Assembly (NCBI RefSeq): GCF_002285635.2
Contig: NZ_CP023049.2
Span: forward strand, 3,844,001-3,908,000
Length of the DNA: 64,000 nucleotides
From: Chryseobacterium piperi
Lineage (GTDB): Bacteria > Bacteroidota > Bacteroidia > Flavobacteriales > Weeksellaceae
Reading direction: 5' to 3'
A program made the translations under genes and the position numbers. The notes beneath the pieces are model-generated. The model did not search any database, was not told where the DNA came from, and saw nothing but the letters and a program-made list of their open reading frames with translations. Shown here one piece after another: positions 17,571 to 26,084 of the stretch (positions are counted from its first letter, which is position 1; each line of letters opens with the position of its first letter).

Positions 17571-18384
17571 ATGAAAAAGCATACTTCTTTTTTGCTTTCT
17601 TTTTCCGACTATATATTTCTCTCAGGATATTAGATTTACCTATCATTATAGATTTGTTACAGATACTTTGAAAAAAAATATTATTTCTGATGAAATTGTA
17701 ATTTTAGATTTTAATGAGAAAGAAAAGCAATCTATTTTCACCGGACTAAAACATATAATATCTGACTCAACTATGAGAGCAAAGTCAGATAAAGGGATCA
17801 TGTCATTTCCTGATACTTCAATGAAAATAAAGTATGTAGTAGAAAAGAATAGCAATGGCAGAATATACTTTTATACTCCTAATCATATGCCTAATCCTGT
17901 TTTAAAAGTTAAAGATGAAAGGAAAATAAATTGGAAAATTTCAAATGAAAAAGAAAGTATATTAGGATACATAGCTCAAAAAGCAACAACTATTTTTGCA
18001 GGAAGACAATGGACGGCTTGGTTTAATGCTGAAATTCCTATTTCTGATGGACCATATAAATTTTATGGATTACCTGGACTTATCTTAAAAATTTATGATA
18101 GAACAAACACCCATTCATTTGAAATTATATCTGTACAGAAAAAAAAGTCTGATTATGTTGTTTTAAATGATGTTACTTATAAAGAGGCGAAGCAGATTAC
18201 TTTAAATGAATATGAAAGTATTTCTAGAGAGAGTCCTTTGGAAAGATATAGAAATAAAGCTTTTAGTGGGGATATAATTTTTCATAACAATGAAGAAAAG
18301 CAAAAGTTTTTGAAAGATTTAGATGTCCAAATAAAGGAAAGCAAGATACATGATAACAATCCTATTGAATTATTATATAAATAA
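17571..18384 (+). pseudogene. GLPGLI family secreted protein, frameshifted in the signal peptide
   Basis: The main frame (from about 17600 to 18384) contains the family hallmark YGLPGLILKIYDR preceded by GRQWTAWFNAEIPISDGPYKF. The expected signal peptide starts at ATG 17571 (MKKHTSFLLSF...) but is in another frame: the two parts join after removing one T (or adding two) within the T runs at 17586-17606, giving ...FPTIYFSQDIRFTYHYRF, a normal export signal ending FSQ. As written, the ATG frame stops after 20 codons. It may be a real mutation, slipped-strand variation, or a homopolymer sequencing error. The family function is unknown; members are secreted Bacteroidota proteins. Confidence 0.8.
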
Positions 18385-18408
18385 TCCTATAATTGGAAAG
18401 TGATATAA

Positions 18409-18685
18409 AAATGGGCACGAACAAATTGCCCGTACCCATCCACACATAAAAAAAATTAATGTAAAATATAAGTGAAGAATATAGCTGTGAATAATCTCAT
18501 GTAAATTTTATAAAAGCTTAATTTGAATTATTGTCATCTTATTCAATTAAATAATTGATAAACTCTACATTTGATTCTATACTTTATTCTTAAGAATGTG
18601 TTTGAATTTTAACTTATTATGCTTTTAGCTAGTATGGGTTGCTAGGACAAAAATTTCATTAAATCCATTATTATAAAAACCATAG
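18409..18685. repeat. Non-coding tandem repeat, copy 1
   Basis: Starts with ATGGGCACGAACAAATTGCC and ends with AAAAACCATAG. It aligns over its whole length with a second copy 332 bases downstream, with many substitutions and small indels. No gene fits in either copy on either strand beyond a 12-codon frame at the left end. See the second copy and the findings. Confidence 0.8.
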
Positions 18686-18740
18686 CATATACTTTTAAAT
18701 CATTAGTTAAGTACATGTTTTGTAATCGATGTCTTTTATA

Positions 18741-19047
18741 AAATGGGCACGAGCAAAGCACTCGTACCCACCATCACATAAATGAAAAAATTAATGTAAA
18801 ATATAAATGAAGAATGTGTAACTGTGAAATTGTGTTATGTAAATTTTACAAAAGCTTAATTGGGATTATTCAATTAAATAATTTATAAACTTTACATTTT
18901 GATTCTATATTTTATTCTTTTTCATTATGTATAAGAATGTTTCAAAATTTAAATCATCGTACTTTAATCTTTTAGTTAGTATGGGTTGCTAAGGCATGCA
19001 TTTCGTTATTAAGTCCATTACTATCATTATAATTATAAAAACCATAG
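18741..19047. repeat. Non-coding tandem repeat, copy 2
   Basis: Begins ATGGGCACGAGCAAAGCACT and again ends AAAAACCATAG. Shared blocks include TTAATGTAAAATATAA, AAAAGCTTAAT, AATTAAATAATT, AGTATGGGTTGCTA and AAACCATAG. A hairpin at the left end is kept in both copies with different stem sequence. The IS21 element begins about 15 bases beyond it. Confidence 0.8.
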
Positions 19048-19196
19048 AGTGTAGAATCCTTCAAAATTGACCATCTCAATCCTGTGAAAATGATCAGTTG
19101 ATTCCTGAGCAAATTGACCATGGTATTCCTGAGCAAATTGACCACCAAAAAAAAGTCAGAAAACGTGTCTTGAATAACTTAGCCAAAAAATACCAA

Positions 19197-20756
19197 ATGG
19201 CTAACAAAAGAATAGACATGTTGAACATTAAACAATTATTACGATTATACACCCAGGGGGTAAGTAAATTGCGGATAAGCAAACAACTGGGTATCTCACG
19301 CAATACTGCTAAAAAGTATATCAGCCTGTTCCATGAACACCAGCTTACATATGACGAGCTGATAGAGCTGAGTGATGAAGATTTAGATGATTTATTCGAG
19401 ACTCCGCCAACCGATATAAGGGATAAGGCCAATATTAAAAAACAACTTGAATCGTTGTTTCCTTACATATCCAAAGAACTAAAACGTGTTGGGGTCACCC
19501 GTTATCTGCTATGGGAAGAATACATAGATAAATACCCTTCAGGCTACCAATATTCCCGCTTTTGCCATCATTACCGGGAATGGTGTAAAAAGGTGAACCC
19601 TTCCATGCATATTGAACATAAGGCTGGGGATAAACTTTTTGTGGATTATACAGGAAAAAAACTTCACATTATTAATAAAGAAACAGGAGAACAACAGGAA
19701 GTTGAGGTCTTCGTATCCATACTTGGAGCCAGTGGCATGACCTTCGTAGAAGCTACAAGAACCCAGGGGAAAGAAGATTTTCTTGGAAGTCTTACCAAAA
19801 CCCTGCATTATTATGGAGGAGTTCCCGCAGCTATTGTTACCGATAACCTGCGTACAGCCGTAAAAAAGAGCCATAAGTACGAACCTGTCATCACTGATTC
19901 TCTTCTGGATTTTGCTTCCCACTATAGCACTACAATACTTCCTACGCGTACCTATCATCCCAAGGATAAGGCTTTGGTTGAAAATGCGGTACGCATTGTG
20001 TATACCCGCATTTTTGCTCCATTGCGTAAAGATCACTTCTTTAGCCTGGAAGCATTGAACAAAGCTATAGAAAACCTGCTGGAAGGATATAATGAAGCTC
20101 CCATGAAAAGAAAGAAGTATTCCAGGGCTGATGTTTTCCGTGAGGTTGAAAGACATGCATTATCCCCACTACCAGCTATGATGTACCAGCTCAAGCATTC
20201 TGCACGTGCTACCGTTCATAAGACCAGCCATGTATATTTAAGTAAAGACCAGCATTATTACAGTGTTCCGTTCAGCTATATTGGTAAAAAAGTAAACATT
20301 ATTTTTAGTAAAAATACAGTCGAGATTTACTATGACCAGCGCAGAATAGCATTCCATAACAGAATCCTGGCTAAATATCAGTATACGACTGTAAAAGAAC
20401 ATATGCCTTCATCTTATCAGTTTATGACTGAATGGAATCCCTCCCGGTTTATCTCTTGGGGAAGGTCTGTCGGGGAATATTGTGAGCAGTACATCATCAA
20501 AATCCTGGAAAAGAAACAGCATCCTGAGCAGTCCTATAAAACCTGCCTGGGAATCCTTTCATTATCAAAAAAGATCGGCAACATAAGACTTGACAATGCC
20601 TGTAAAAGAGCGTTGGGATATGAAAAATACAGCCTTGCCATGATTAAAAGTATTCTGGAAAGAGGGCTGGATAATCTAACCGATGACGATGCATTTTTTG
20701 AAGAAAAGAAACTGCCTAAACACAAAAACATAAGGGGCGGAAAATACTATCAGTAA
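19197..20756 (+). CDS. istA: IS21 transposase IstA
   Basis: About 519 residues from the ATG at 19197. Frames starting further upstream merely translate the terminal repeats (IPEQIDH twice). An N-terminal helix-turn-helix (LLRLYTQGVSKLRISKQLGISRNTAKKYI) is followed by the integrase/DDE core: KLFVDYTGKK (first Asp), AAIVTDNLRTAV (second Asp) and HPKDKALVENAVRIVY (Glu). A C-terminal beta region follows (SKDQHYYSVPFSYIGKKVNI). It cuts and joins the IS ends, working with IstB encoded 41 bases downstream. Confidence 0.95.
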   Translation: MANKRIDMLNIKQLLRLYTQGVSKLRISKQLGISRNTAKKYISLFHEHQLTYDELIELSDEDLDDLFETPPTDIRDKANIKKQLESLFPYISKELKRVGVTRYLLWEEYIDKYPSGYQYSRFCHHYREWCKKVNPSMHIEHKAGDKLFVDYTGKKLHIINKETGEQQEVEVFVSILGASGMTFVEATRTQGKEDFLGSLTKTLHYYGGVPAAIVTDNLRTAVKKSHKYEPVITDSLLDFASHYSTTILPTRTYHPKDKALVENAVRIVYTRIFAPLRKDHFFSLEALNKAIENLLEGYNEAPMKRKKYSRADVFREVERHALSPLPAMMYQLKHSARATVHKTSHVYLSKDQHYYSVPFSYIGKKVNIIFSKNTVEIYYDQRRIAFHNRILAKYQYTTVKEHMPSSYQFMTEWNPSRFISWGRSVGEYCEQYIIKILEKKQHPEQSYKTCLGILSLSKKIGNIRLDNACKRALGYEKYSLAMIKSILERGLDNLTDDDAFFEEKKLPKHKNIRGGKYYQ

Positions 20757-20797
20757 CATCTACAATCATTAACAATTAAATCATTAATACAAAACCT

Positions 20798-21541
20798 ATG
20801 AATCAGGCAACATTAGAAAAAATGAAACATTTAAAGCTCCACGGGATGCACAGGGCGTTTTCCACAACAATGGAAACAGGAAGTATCTCCTATACCAATG
20901 ATGAACTTATAGCCTACTTGATTGAATCCGAGTATGACGACAGGGAAAGCAGAAAGGTAGAAAGATTGATTACCACAGCTAAGTTCAGATACAGGACATT
21001 TATGGAAGAGATTACGGCCTCTTCTTCCAGAAATATTGATAAGAATACTATTGGAAGATTATCTTCCTGCGATTTTATATCACAGAAACAGAATATTCTT
21101 ATTACAGGCAGTACAGGAGTTGGAAAAAGTTTTATCGCAACTGCCATTGGATACAAAGCCTGTACAATGGGATATAAAGTCATGTACTTCAGCATCAACA
21201 AACTCTTCTCAAAGCTTAAGATGGCTAAGGCAGACGGATCTTACCTTAAAGAGATAGACCGAATAGAAAAGCAGGATCTTATTATCCTTGATGATTTTGG
21301 ATTACAATCCCTGGATAATCTTAAACGTCAGGATTTTATGGAGATTATAGAAGACAGACACGGAAAACGTTCCACTATTATTGCTTCGCAACTGCCTGTA
21401 AGTGCCTGGCATGAAGTCATTGCGGAACAAACAATAGCCGATGCAATACTTGACAGAATGGTTCACAACTCCCTGAGAATAGACCTTAAAGGAGAATCGA
21501 TGAGAAGAAAAAAAGCTGATCAGAAAATCAGCTCAGAGTAA
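20798..21541 (+). CDS. istB: IS21 ATP-binding helper IstB
   Basis: 247 residues, a DnaC-like AAA+ ATPase. Walker A is GSTGVGKS (104-111), Walker B is DLIILDDFGLQSL and sensor region IIASQLPVSAWHEVI follows. It assembles on target DNA and activates IstA. Normal length and no frameshift, so the element is probably active. Confidence 0.95.
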   Translation: MNQATLEKMKHLKLHGMHRAFSTTMETGSISYTNDELIAYLIESEYDDRESRKVERLITTAKFRYRTFMEEITASSSRNIDKNTIGRLSSCDFISQKQNILITGSTGVGKSFIATAIGYKACTMGYKVMYFSINKLFSKLKMAKADGSYLKEIDRIEKQDLIILDDFGLQSLDNLKRQDFMEIIEDRHGKRSTIIASQLPVSAWHEVIAEQTIADAILDRMVHNSLRIDLKGESMRRKKADQKISSE

Positions 21542-21652
21542 AGATTTATTTTATATTTTTAAACCATCTTTTAGACACCTTTTTTGACTTCATTCTTAGT
21601 GGTCAATTTAATCAGGAATTAGGTGGTCAATATCACTGGAATTTACACCTTG

Positions 21653-21808
21653 ATGTCATCAATTATCGTAATAACAGGAATATTTAATACTGACAATTAT
21701 AATAGGGGATTTTCTCTATCTTTTCTATTACCCTGTGCAATTTTCATAATAAGCACCATAGCATTAATTATAGTAAATTTTAAAAGTTCTAATAAAGTTC
21801 AATCATAA
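21653..21808 (+). CDS. Possible small membrane protein or gene remnant beside IS21
   Basis: 51 residues, with two hydrophobic segments (MSSIIVITGIF and SFLLPCAIFIISTIALIIVNF). It starts 17 bases after the right end of IS21 and is followed by a strong terminator. It may be the truncated 3' end of a gene cut by the IS, although the left flank shows no matching 5' part. Low confidence as a functional gene. Confidence 0.3.
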   Translation: MSSIIVITGIFNTDNYNRGFSLSFLLPCAIFIISTIALIIVNFKSSNKVQS

Positions 21809-21810
21809 AA

Positions 21811-21842
21811 AAAATATCCCGAACTAATCCGGGATATTTTTT
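21811..21842. terminator. Bidirectional terminator
   Basis: AAAATATCCCG/CGGGATATTTT, an 11-bp perfect stem flanked by A and T runs, between convergent small genes. Confidence 0.85.
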
Positions 21843-22070
21843 TTAAAACCCGTCTTCAAGTTTTTGAATTTCTTCTCTTGCGAACTCTTCCATTTCTTCA
21901 ATGATCTTTTCTCTCTCATGTTTGTTTAAAAACATAGCGTGTTCAATTTCTCGTACCAAGCTAATAGGCTGCAATTGTTCAACTCTGAAAAATAGTTCTT
22001 TGCCCGGAGATCTGTACAAGACATAATATTGTTGCGTCTTAGGGTTATAAAACAGTTCTATTTTTTTCAT
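21843..22070 (-). CDS. Hypothetical protein, 75 residues
   Basis: Not recognised. Starts MKKIELFYNPKTQQYYVLYR and has an acidic helical C-terminus (KIIEEMEEFAREEIQKLEDGF). The ATG at 22070 is favoured over one 36 bases upstream because the sequence upstream of it looks non-coding. Soluble. Inside the ssrA-linked accessory region. Confidence 0.5.
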   Translation of the reverse strand: MKKIELFYNPKTQQYYVLYRSPGKELFFRVEQLQPISLVREIEHAMFLNKHEREKIIEEMEEFAREEIQKLEDGF

Positions 22071-22233
22071 GATATTAGATTTATTTAGATGGGAATCAAT
22101 TATCATGCAAAGTAGATGCTTTAAAACGTCAAAACTTGTCGCATTAAAATGTGTTGCCTTCTAAAATATAAATTGACTACCTAATGTATAGATAGCCAAT
22201 TTTGCAAACACTTTAATAAGTTGGGTTAATGCA

Positions 22234-22632
22234 TTAAAGTTCGATCGCTAATAATTCTCTTCCTAATTTATGTAATCCTTCTTCAATTTTCTTTTTTTGT
22301 TTTTGTCGTGGTTTTTTTAATCCTTTAGAATATTGATGAATTAACTTTTGATTGATGCCTGTAATTTTTTCAATTGCCGGATTTGACAGCATTCCTTTGT
22401 AATATTGAAGCAGACTTTCTACGTCAAAATGATAGCGAATGCTATAATCACCTTTTAATATTTCTGGGATGTTTTCTTCAGAATTGTTCTCTTTTAAAAT
22501 TTTTATTGCATCTAAGACCGATTGTTTTGCTTCTTCTGCTGTTCCTCCGCCTCCATAAATTCCTTCTACATTTTCAGCATAAGAAGAATACATATCTGCC
22601 GTCTTCTCTATGACAATATTAATTCTTTTCAT
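22234..22632 (-). CDS. hicB: HicB-family antitoxin
   Basis: 132 residues. N-terminal HicB fold: INIVIEKTADMYSSYAENVEGIYGGGGTAEEA in family order, followed by SVLDAIKILKE. The C-terminal part (about 85-125: LSNPAIEKITGINQKLIHQYSKGLKKPR) is a helix-turn-helix that should bind the promoter. It neutralises HicA, encoded 64 bases upstream, and represses the pair. A palindrome inside the promoter spacer is its likely operator. Confidence 0.9.
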   Translation of the reverse strand: MKRINIVIEKTADMYSSYAENVEGIYGGGGTAEEAKQSVLDAIKILKENNSEENIPEILKGDYSIRYHFDVESLLQYYKGMLSNPAIEKITGINQKLIHQYSKGLKKPRQKQKKKIEEGLHKLGRELLAIEL

Positions 22633-22696
22633 AATACTACACTGTTATTCTTCTTCTATTAATTTGATAATGCGCTATAGTAAGGACAGGGGCTAA

Positions 22697-22873
22697 TTAA
22701 AGCCCCATTTCCTTAATGATCTTTTTTTCAAGACCCTTACCAACTTCCTTTGCCCCGTGATACGGAACAGGGTAAGTTTTACCGTCCTTTTCATAAATGT
22801 AATGGCTCCCCTCACATCGGATATAGTTCCATCCATTTTTCCTTACCTTTCGGTGTAATTGACTTGATTTCAT
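22697..22873 (-). CDS. hicA: HicA-family mRNA interferase toxin
   Basis: 58 residues from the ATG at 22873 (MKSSQLHRKVRKNGWNYIRC), the normal HicA length. A longer frame starting at 22930 would run through the promoter and is rejected. The double-stranded-RNA-binding-like fold carries the catalytic histidine in CEGSHYIYEKDG (His24) and ends with VPYHGAKEVGKGLEKKIIKE. It is first in the hicA-hicB operon, the usual order. Confidence 0.9.
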   Translation of the reverse strand: MKSSQLHRKVRKNGWNYIRCEGSHYIYEKDGKTYPVPYHGAKEVGKGLEKKIIKEMGL

Positions 22874-22899
22874 CGATCTCACTGCTTCATTAACCACTA

Positions 22900-22931
22900 C
22901 AAAGGTATATAAATATATACCAATAAGCAAA
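22900..22931 (-). promoter_or_regulatory. hicAB promoter with palindromic operator in the spacer
   Basis: On the minus strand: TTTG (22928-22931), 20 bases, TACCTTTG (22900-22907), an exact match to the Bacteroidota consensus. The spacer contains GGTATATA-AA-TATATACC (22904-22921), an inverted repeat with 8-base arms. HicB bound there would block sigma access. The operator role is inferred from position and symmetry. Confidence 0.75.
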
Positions 22932-22976
22932 TAAAAAAAGAAAAAGGTGTAACGTTTTAGCTACATCTTTTATTTT

Positions 22977-24146
22977 CTAGTCAAAAGTTCCGTAATTACC
23001 TCTCTGTTTCTCTTGGACTATTTCACTGTATTTAGTTGCGTATATTTTTGTCATCTCTATAGTCGAGTGTCTATTGGCTTCTTTGACTTCTTCAATACTC
23101 CATCCTCTAGACAATTTATCATTATTATTTTTTTTCTTTAATGAGTACATATCAGCATCAATGTTTAGATGTTCCTTTACCTCTTTTTTCCACAATTTAT
23201 TACATGAATTTATTGATATTTTCATTGGTGATGGTTTAAATATCTTCTTCCTATCTCTTGATCTGTACTTTTCAATTCCGAATAGGTAATCTTCGGGATT
23301 AGATAGATCCATCTTTTGTAAATCAATTTTTAGATCGTCAGGAATAAGTATGTATGCTTTCTTGTCATTTTTTGTTATGGTTTCAGGCAGGGTAAAATAC
23401 CATTTACTTTGATCAATCATTCCAACTTTTAATAATCTTATTTCTTTAGGTCTAAGATCTAAGTGATACAAAACTTTTAGAAGTGTAATAAATTGAGGAC
23501 ATATGTTAGAAAAATGTTGAATAATGATTGTTTGCTCTTCAGCCGTAACAATGTGCTTTTCTTCACTATAGTACTCTTTTTCTGATAGTCCTTTGATTTT
23601 ACTTTCTTTAATGATGAAAGCGTCAACAAGTGCCGTATTGAATGATTTTGATAAATTTAAGTGTTTATTAAAATAAACATCATCACATTTACGGATCTCA
23701 CACATTTTCTCAATAATTAGTTTAAAATGAAACTGATCGAGATCAGTAAAAAGATTGTTTTGCCATTCTAATTTTTCAACAGCCTCAAGAAAGTACTTTT
23801 TATGAGTTTTATAATCGCTTTTAGTTTTCAATTCTCTTTTCTTGGTTAAGAGAATTGAAAAGCTCTTTTCGTAAGCCTCATTTACTGTTAGATTGTTTTG
23901 ATAAGGTTGTGGGAGTGGTTTTGCTTTCGCAGAAGGCGGGATTGGTTTCCACCCGTTTTTAATTTCTTTTTCGAGAGAATCTTTGAATCCTTCACAGATA
24001 AGCATTCGTCTAACTAGGTCAGATTCCTTATTGATGCCTTTAGAGGTTCTGTGTACTATTTTTTGTAAGTCCACGTCATATACATAGACATACCATTTTA
24101 CAGACGGACTGTCTGAAGAAAAGATCTTAACTTCAAAATTTTTCAT
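22977..24146 (-). CDS. Tyrosine recombinase (integrase) of an ssrA-linked island
   Basis: About 389 residues; an in-frame ATG 33 bases upstream would add 11. Catalytic-core features: LYHLDLRPKEIRLLKVG with the first Arg, a beta region TLPETITKNDKKAYILIP, and EANRHSTIEMTKIYATKYSE with the active-site Tyr. The box-II segment (LKKKNNNDKLSRG) is divergent. The N-terminus has an arm/SAM-like helical domain. It is transcribed away from the 3' end of the tmRNA gene, about 120 bases from it, a standard position for an integrase using ssrA as attachment site. Confidence 0.88.
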   Translation of the reverse strand: MKNFEVKIFSSDSPSVKWYVYVYDVDLQKIVHRTSKGINKESDLVRRMLICEGFKDSLEKEIKNGWKPIPPSAKAKPLPQPYQNNLTVNEAYEKSFSILLTKKRELKTKSDYKTHKKYFLEAVEKLEWQNNLFTDLDQFHFKLIIEKMCEIRKCDDVYFNKHLNLSKSFNTALVDAFIIKESKIKGLSEKEYYSEEKHIVTAEEQTIIIQHFSNICPQFITLLKVLYHLDLRPKEIRLLKVGMIDQSKWYFTLPETITKNDKKAYILIPDDLKIDLQKMDLSNPEDYLFGIEKYRSRDRKKIFKPSPMKISINSCNKLWKKEVKEHLNIDADMYSLKKKNNNDKLSRGWSIEEVKEANRHSTIEMTKIYATKYSEIVQEKQRGNYGTFD

Positions 24147-24227
24147 ATCACAATTTTTAGATTGCGAACACTTGGGCAAGATTTGAAAAACTTTTACTCT
24201 TTTTTACTCAAATACTTTTCGTAAAAT

Positions 24228-24256
24228 CATAAAGCGTTAATTTTAAACGCTTTATG
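24228..24256. terminator. Hairpin at the 3' end of ssrA
   Basis: CATAAAGCGTT/AACGCTTTATG, perfect 11-bp stem. It lies 9 bases beyond the tmRNA 3' end and could end tmRNA transcription; the U tract is weak. It also separates ssrA from the integrase gene. Confidence 0.6.
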
Positions 24257-24264
24257 ATAGTATG

Positions 24265-24664
24265 TGGAGTTGGAGGGATTCGAACCCTCGTCCAAACAAG
24301 CAATACATAAGCTTTCTACATGCTTATTTTACTATTGGTTTTCGACTGAAAGCAGAGAGTAAACACCCAACTTCCAGCTTATCTTCTAAGGTTTTCGAGT
24401 TTTAGCCGAAGTATCTAAAACCTTATTTCTGCATTCCTATATCCCAGAATCAAACGCCGCAGAACAGAGCATTTGTGAGATATCTTGCTTCCTTACTAAA
24501 ATCTTCGGGAAAGCGCTTGAATCTACTAAACTTCGATATTAAGCTGCAAGAGCGAACTCTTCGTTGCCAGTTAAAATTGTGTAGCAAGGGATTAAAGAGA
24601 TCGCGCTACGGTTCTCTGCATGCTTACTTACCCATTGACCTTGCTGTCGAAACCAGTCAACCCC
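24265..24664 (-). ncRNA. ssrA: Transfer-messenger RNA
   Basis: About 400 nt. The 5' end GGGGTTGACTGG and the 3' end with GGTTCGAATCCCTCCAACTCC form the tRNA-like acceptor (GGGGTTG with CAACTCC) and T-arm. The tag frame lies at 24539-24568 on this strand and encodes GNEEFALAA followed by TAA, matching the ALAA-type degradation tag. Pseudoknot-forming segments follow. It rescues stalled ribosomes with SmpB. The 3' end is the probable integration site of the adjacent island and seems intact. CCA is not fully encoded. Confidence 0.95.
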
Positions 24665-24813
24665 ATAGTAAAGTGAATGCAAAAGTAAGACTTTTTGTTT
24701 ATATATGGTTAATTTGGTGATTAAATGTGCTTAAAAAGAAAGATTACCGGGATTCAAATTAGAATAAGCATAAAAAATGAAAAAGTAAAATAATCCTATG
24801 AGTGTTTTTTTTC

Positions 24814-25152
24814 TCATAAGTAACTAAGTGTTAGAAGCCCGGTAATCAATAATGTAATCAATGACATTATATACAATATAAAAAAGCTGTGGCTTTGCTG
24901 GAAGCGGGATGGTGTTTTTAAATGATCTGTTGCCTGAATGGAATGTTTTTTAAGAAGTGTTTGAATAGCGTTAGCATCATTCTTGTTAAAATAAAACCCC
25001 AATGTAAATAGATGTGAACCTGGAACATGCATTTCAAAATCTACCCAGTATTCAATCCCTGAGCGAACAAGTTTGTTTTCGAATGTAAGGTGTTTTCTAT
25101 AAGGAACATGGATTCTGTAAAGGTTCTCATCAAAAATAGCTGATTTCATCAA
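24814..25152 (-). CDS. Hypothetical protein with C-terminal membrane anchor
   Basis: 112 residues. A soluble beta-rich N-terminal part (LYRIHVPYRKHLTFENKLVR) is followed by one membrane segment at the very C-terminus (FFILYIMSLITLLITGLLTL). No recognised family. It is the first gene outside ssrA on the right. Confidence 0.6.
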   Translation of the reverse strand: MMKSAIFDENLYRIHVPYRKHLTFENKLVRSGIEYWVDFEMHVPGSHLFTLGFYFNKNDANAIQTLLKKHSIQATDHLKTPSRFQQSHSFFILYIMSLITLLITGLLTLSYL

Positions 25153-25226
25153 ATGTGTTTTTTGTGTATTATTTAATTTGTGTTTTTATATAAATTGTCA
25201 ACAGCTTATTATGGTGAGTGGTAATC

Positions 25227-25255
25227 AAAGCCGGAATATAATTCCGGCTTTTTTA
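25227..25255. terminator. Hairpin terminator
   Basis: AAAGCCGGAAT/ATTCCGGCTTT, perfect 11-bp stem. The longer T run is on the plus strand, but the position fits the end of the leftward gene at 25296-26084. Confidence 0.65.
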
Positions 25256-25295
25256 TCGCTTATTGCGATCATCTAAAAAACAGACATGAAATTAT

Positions 25296-26084
25296 CTAAT
25301 ATTGCTCAAATGCTACTACGTACATTTCATCATCGGGTGCAGCTCCACTATTAAAGCCATCGAAGCCATGAAAGTATCCAGCCCTCAAATCTTTACTTCC
25401 GGGTGTCACCCCATTTTTAGTATAGATTTGAGCTTGAAAACCCCACGGGTAATACCAATTACCATTATATGACAGGGCATTAGACCACTCATTCCAATTT
25501 TCTGGTGTGAAAGTTACAGACAACGCAGCTCCGTTTGTACGGGTTCCGAACCATAATAGGTTTGCGTAATAAGTGATTTCAGATATAGGTTTAGATAATA
25601 ATCTAACTTCAATATAGGTATATGAGTTATCACTGTAAGCACCAGGAGTAGTCCCGTTATAAGTAGCGAACCTGAATTCCATATTCATGGATGGTACTTT
25701 TAGTGTGGGTTTGTCGAACCCGTTGGATTGTAAATTTCTTCCTCTGTATTTTTGTTTCAATAACAAAGATCCGGATGTGTCATCTGAATTCCTATTTACC
25801 AAATCCCACTTAGTTCCATCGTTGACGTATAGCCCTGGGGTAACGTCATTAGCTGTAGCTGTATTATAGGCTACCATTCCTGCTACATGCTCAGTTAATG
25901 GAGAGGCTATGGTTGTTGAAGTTAAGGCTAATCTTGGAGGTAAAAGACCCTTATTATTTGATGTTACATCTAATGCAGAATTCAAATTAGGAGTTGTGGT
26001 ATTGATACCGACTTGTGCCTTTGATAAGGAAAAATTTAAAAAAAACGCTATAAAAATAACGCTCATAATTGAGTAATTCTTCAT
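25296..26084 (-). CDS. Exported VGINT-type protein, paralogue A
   Basis: About 262 residues from the ATG at 26084 (an upstream ATG is less likely). Signal peptide MKNYSIMSVIFIAFFLNFSL ending SKAQ, then the module VGINTTTPNLNSALDVTSNN, KGLLPPRLAL, GMVAYNTATANDVTPGLYVNDGTKW, and a C-terminal domain with MNMEFRF, LEVRLL-like strands, ITYYANLLWFGTRTNG, NEWSNAL and EMYVVAFEQY. It aligns along its whole length with the two genes at 27408 and 28256. No catalytic motif. Secreted or surface exposed; function unknown. Confidence 0.75.
   Translation of the reverse strand: MKNYSIMSVIFIAFFLNFSLSKAQVGINTTTPNLNSALDVTSNNKGLLPPRLALTSTTIASPLTEHVAGMVAYNTATANDVTPGLYVNDGTKWDLVNRNSDDTSGSLLLKQKYRGRNLQSNGFDKPTLKVPSMNMEFRFATYNGTTPGAYSDNSYTYIEVRLLSKPISEITYYANLLWFGTRTNGAALSVTFTPENWNEWSNALSYNGNWYYPWGFQAQIYTKNGVTPGSKDLRAGYFHGFDGFNSGAAPDDEMYVVAFEQY

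Larger units (their letters stand above)
19062..21635 (+). mobile_element. IS21-family insertion sequence
   Basis: Carries istA and istB. The ends share multiple copies of a motif like AAATTGACCA: left end at about 19062-19144, including two 20-bp copies of ATTCCTGAGCAAATTGACCA 24 bases apart, and right end at about 21599-21635 in inverted orientation (TGGTCAATTTAATCAGGAAT, GGTGGTCAATAT). Multiple terminal repeats are typical of IS21. Exact boundary and target duplication could not be fixed by eye. It looks intact. Confidence 0.9.

Noticed and set aside
17571..18384. GLPGLI gene starting at TTG 17668 as an intact cytoplasmic protein
   Set aside because: A proper signal peptide lies just upstream in another frame, so a frameshift is the better reading.
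18409..19047. CRISPR-like array
   Set aside because: Only two diverged long copies; no short regular repeats and no cas genes.
19098..19196. Upstream extension of IstA
   Set aside because: It translates the IS terminal repeats (IPEQIDH twice) and starts at TTG; the ATG at 19197 gives the normal length.
16800..22900. Second attachment site copying the ssrA 3' end
   Set aside because: No stretch resembling GGATTCGAACCCTC was seen outside ssrA and the tRNA genes; a degenerate copy cannot be excluded by eye.
22874..22930. Upstream extension of HicA
   Set aside because: It would run through the -7 element and palindrome; the internal ATG gives the normal toxin length.
24475..24720. Open frame of 81 codons on the plus strand
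   Set aside because: It is antisense to the tmRNA gene; the RNA features explain the conservation.
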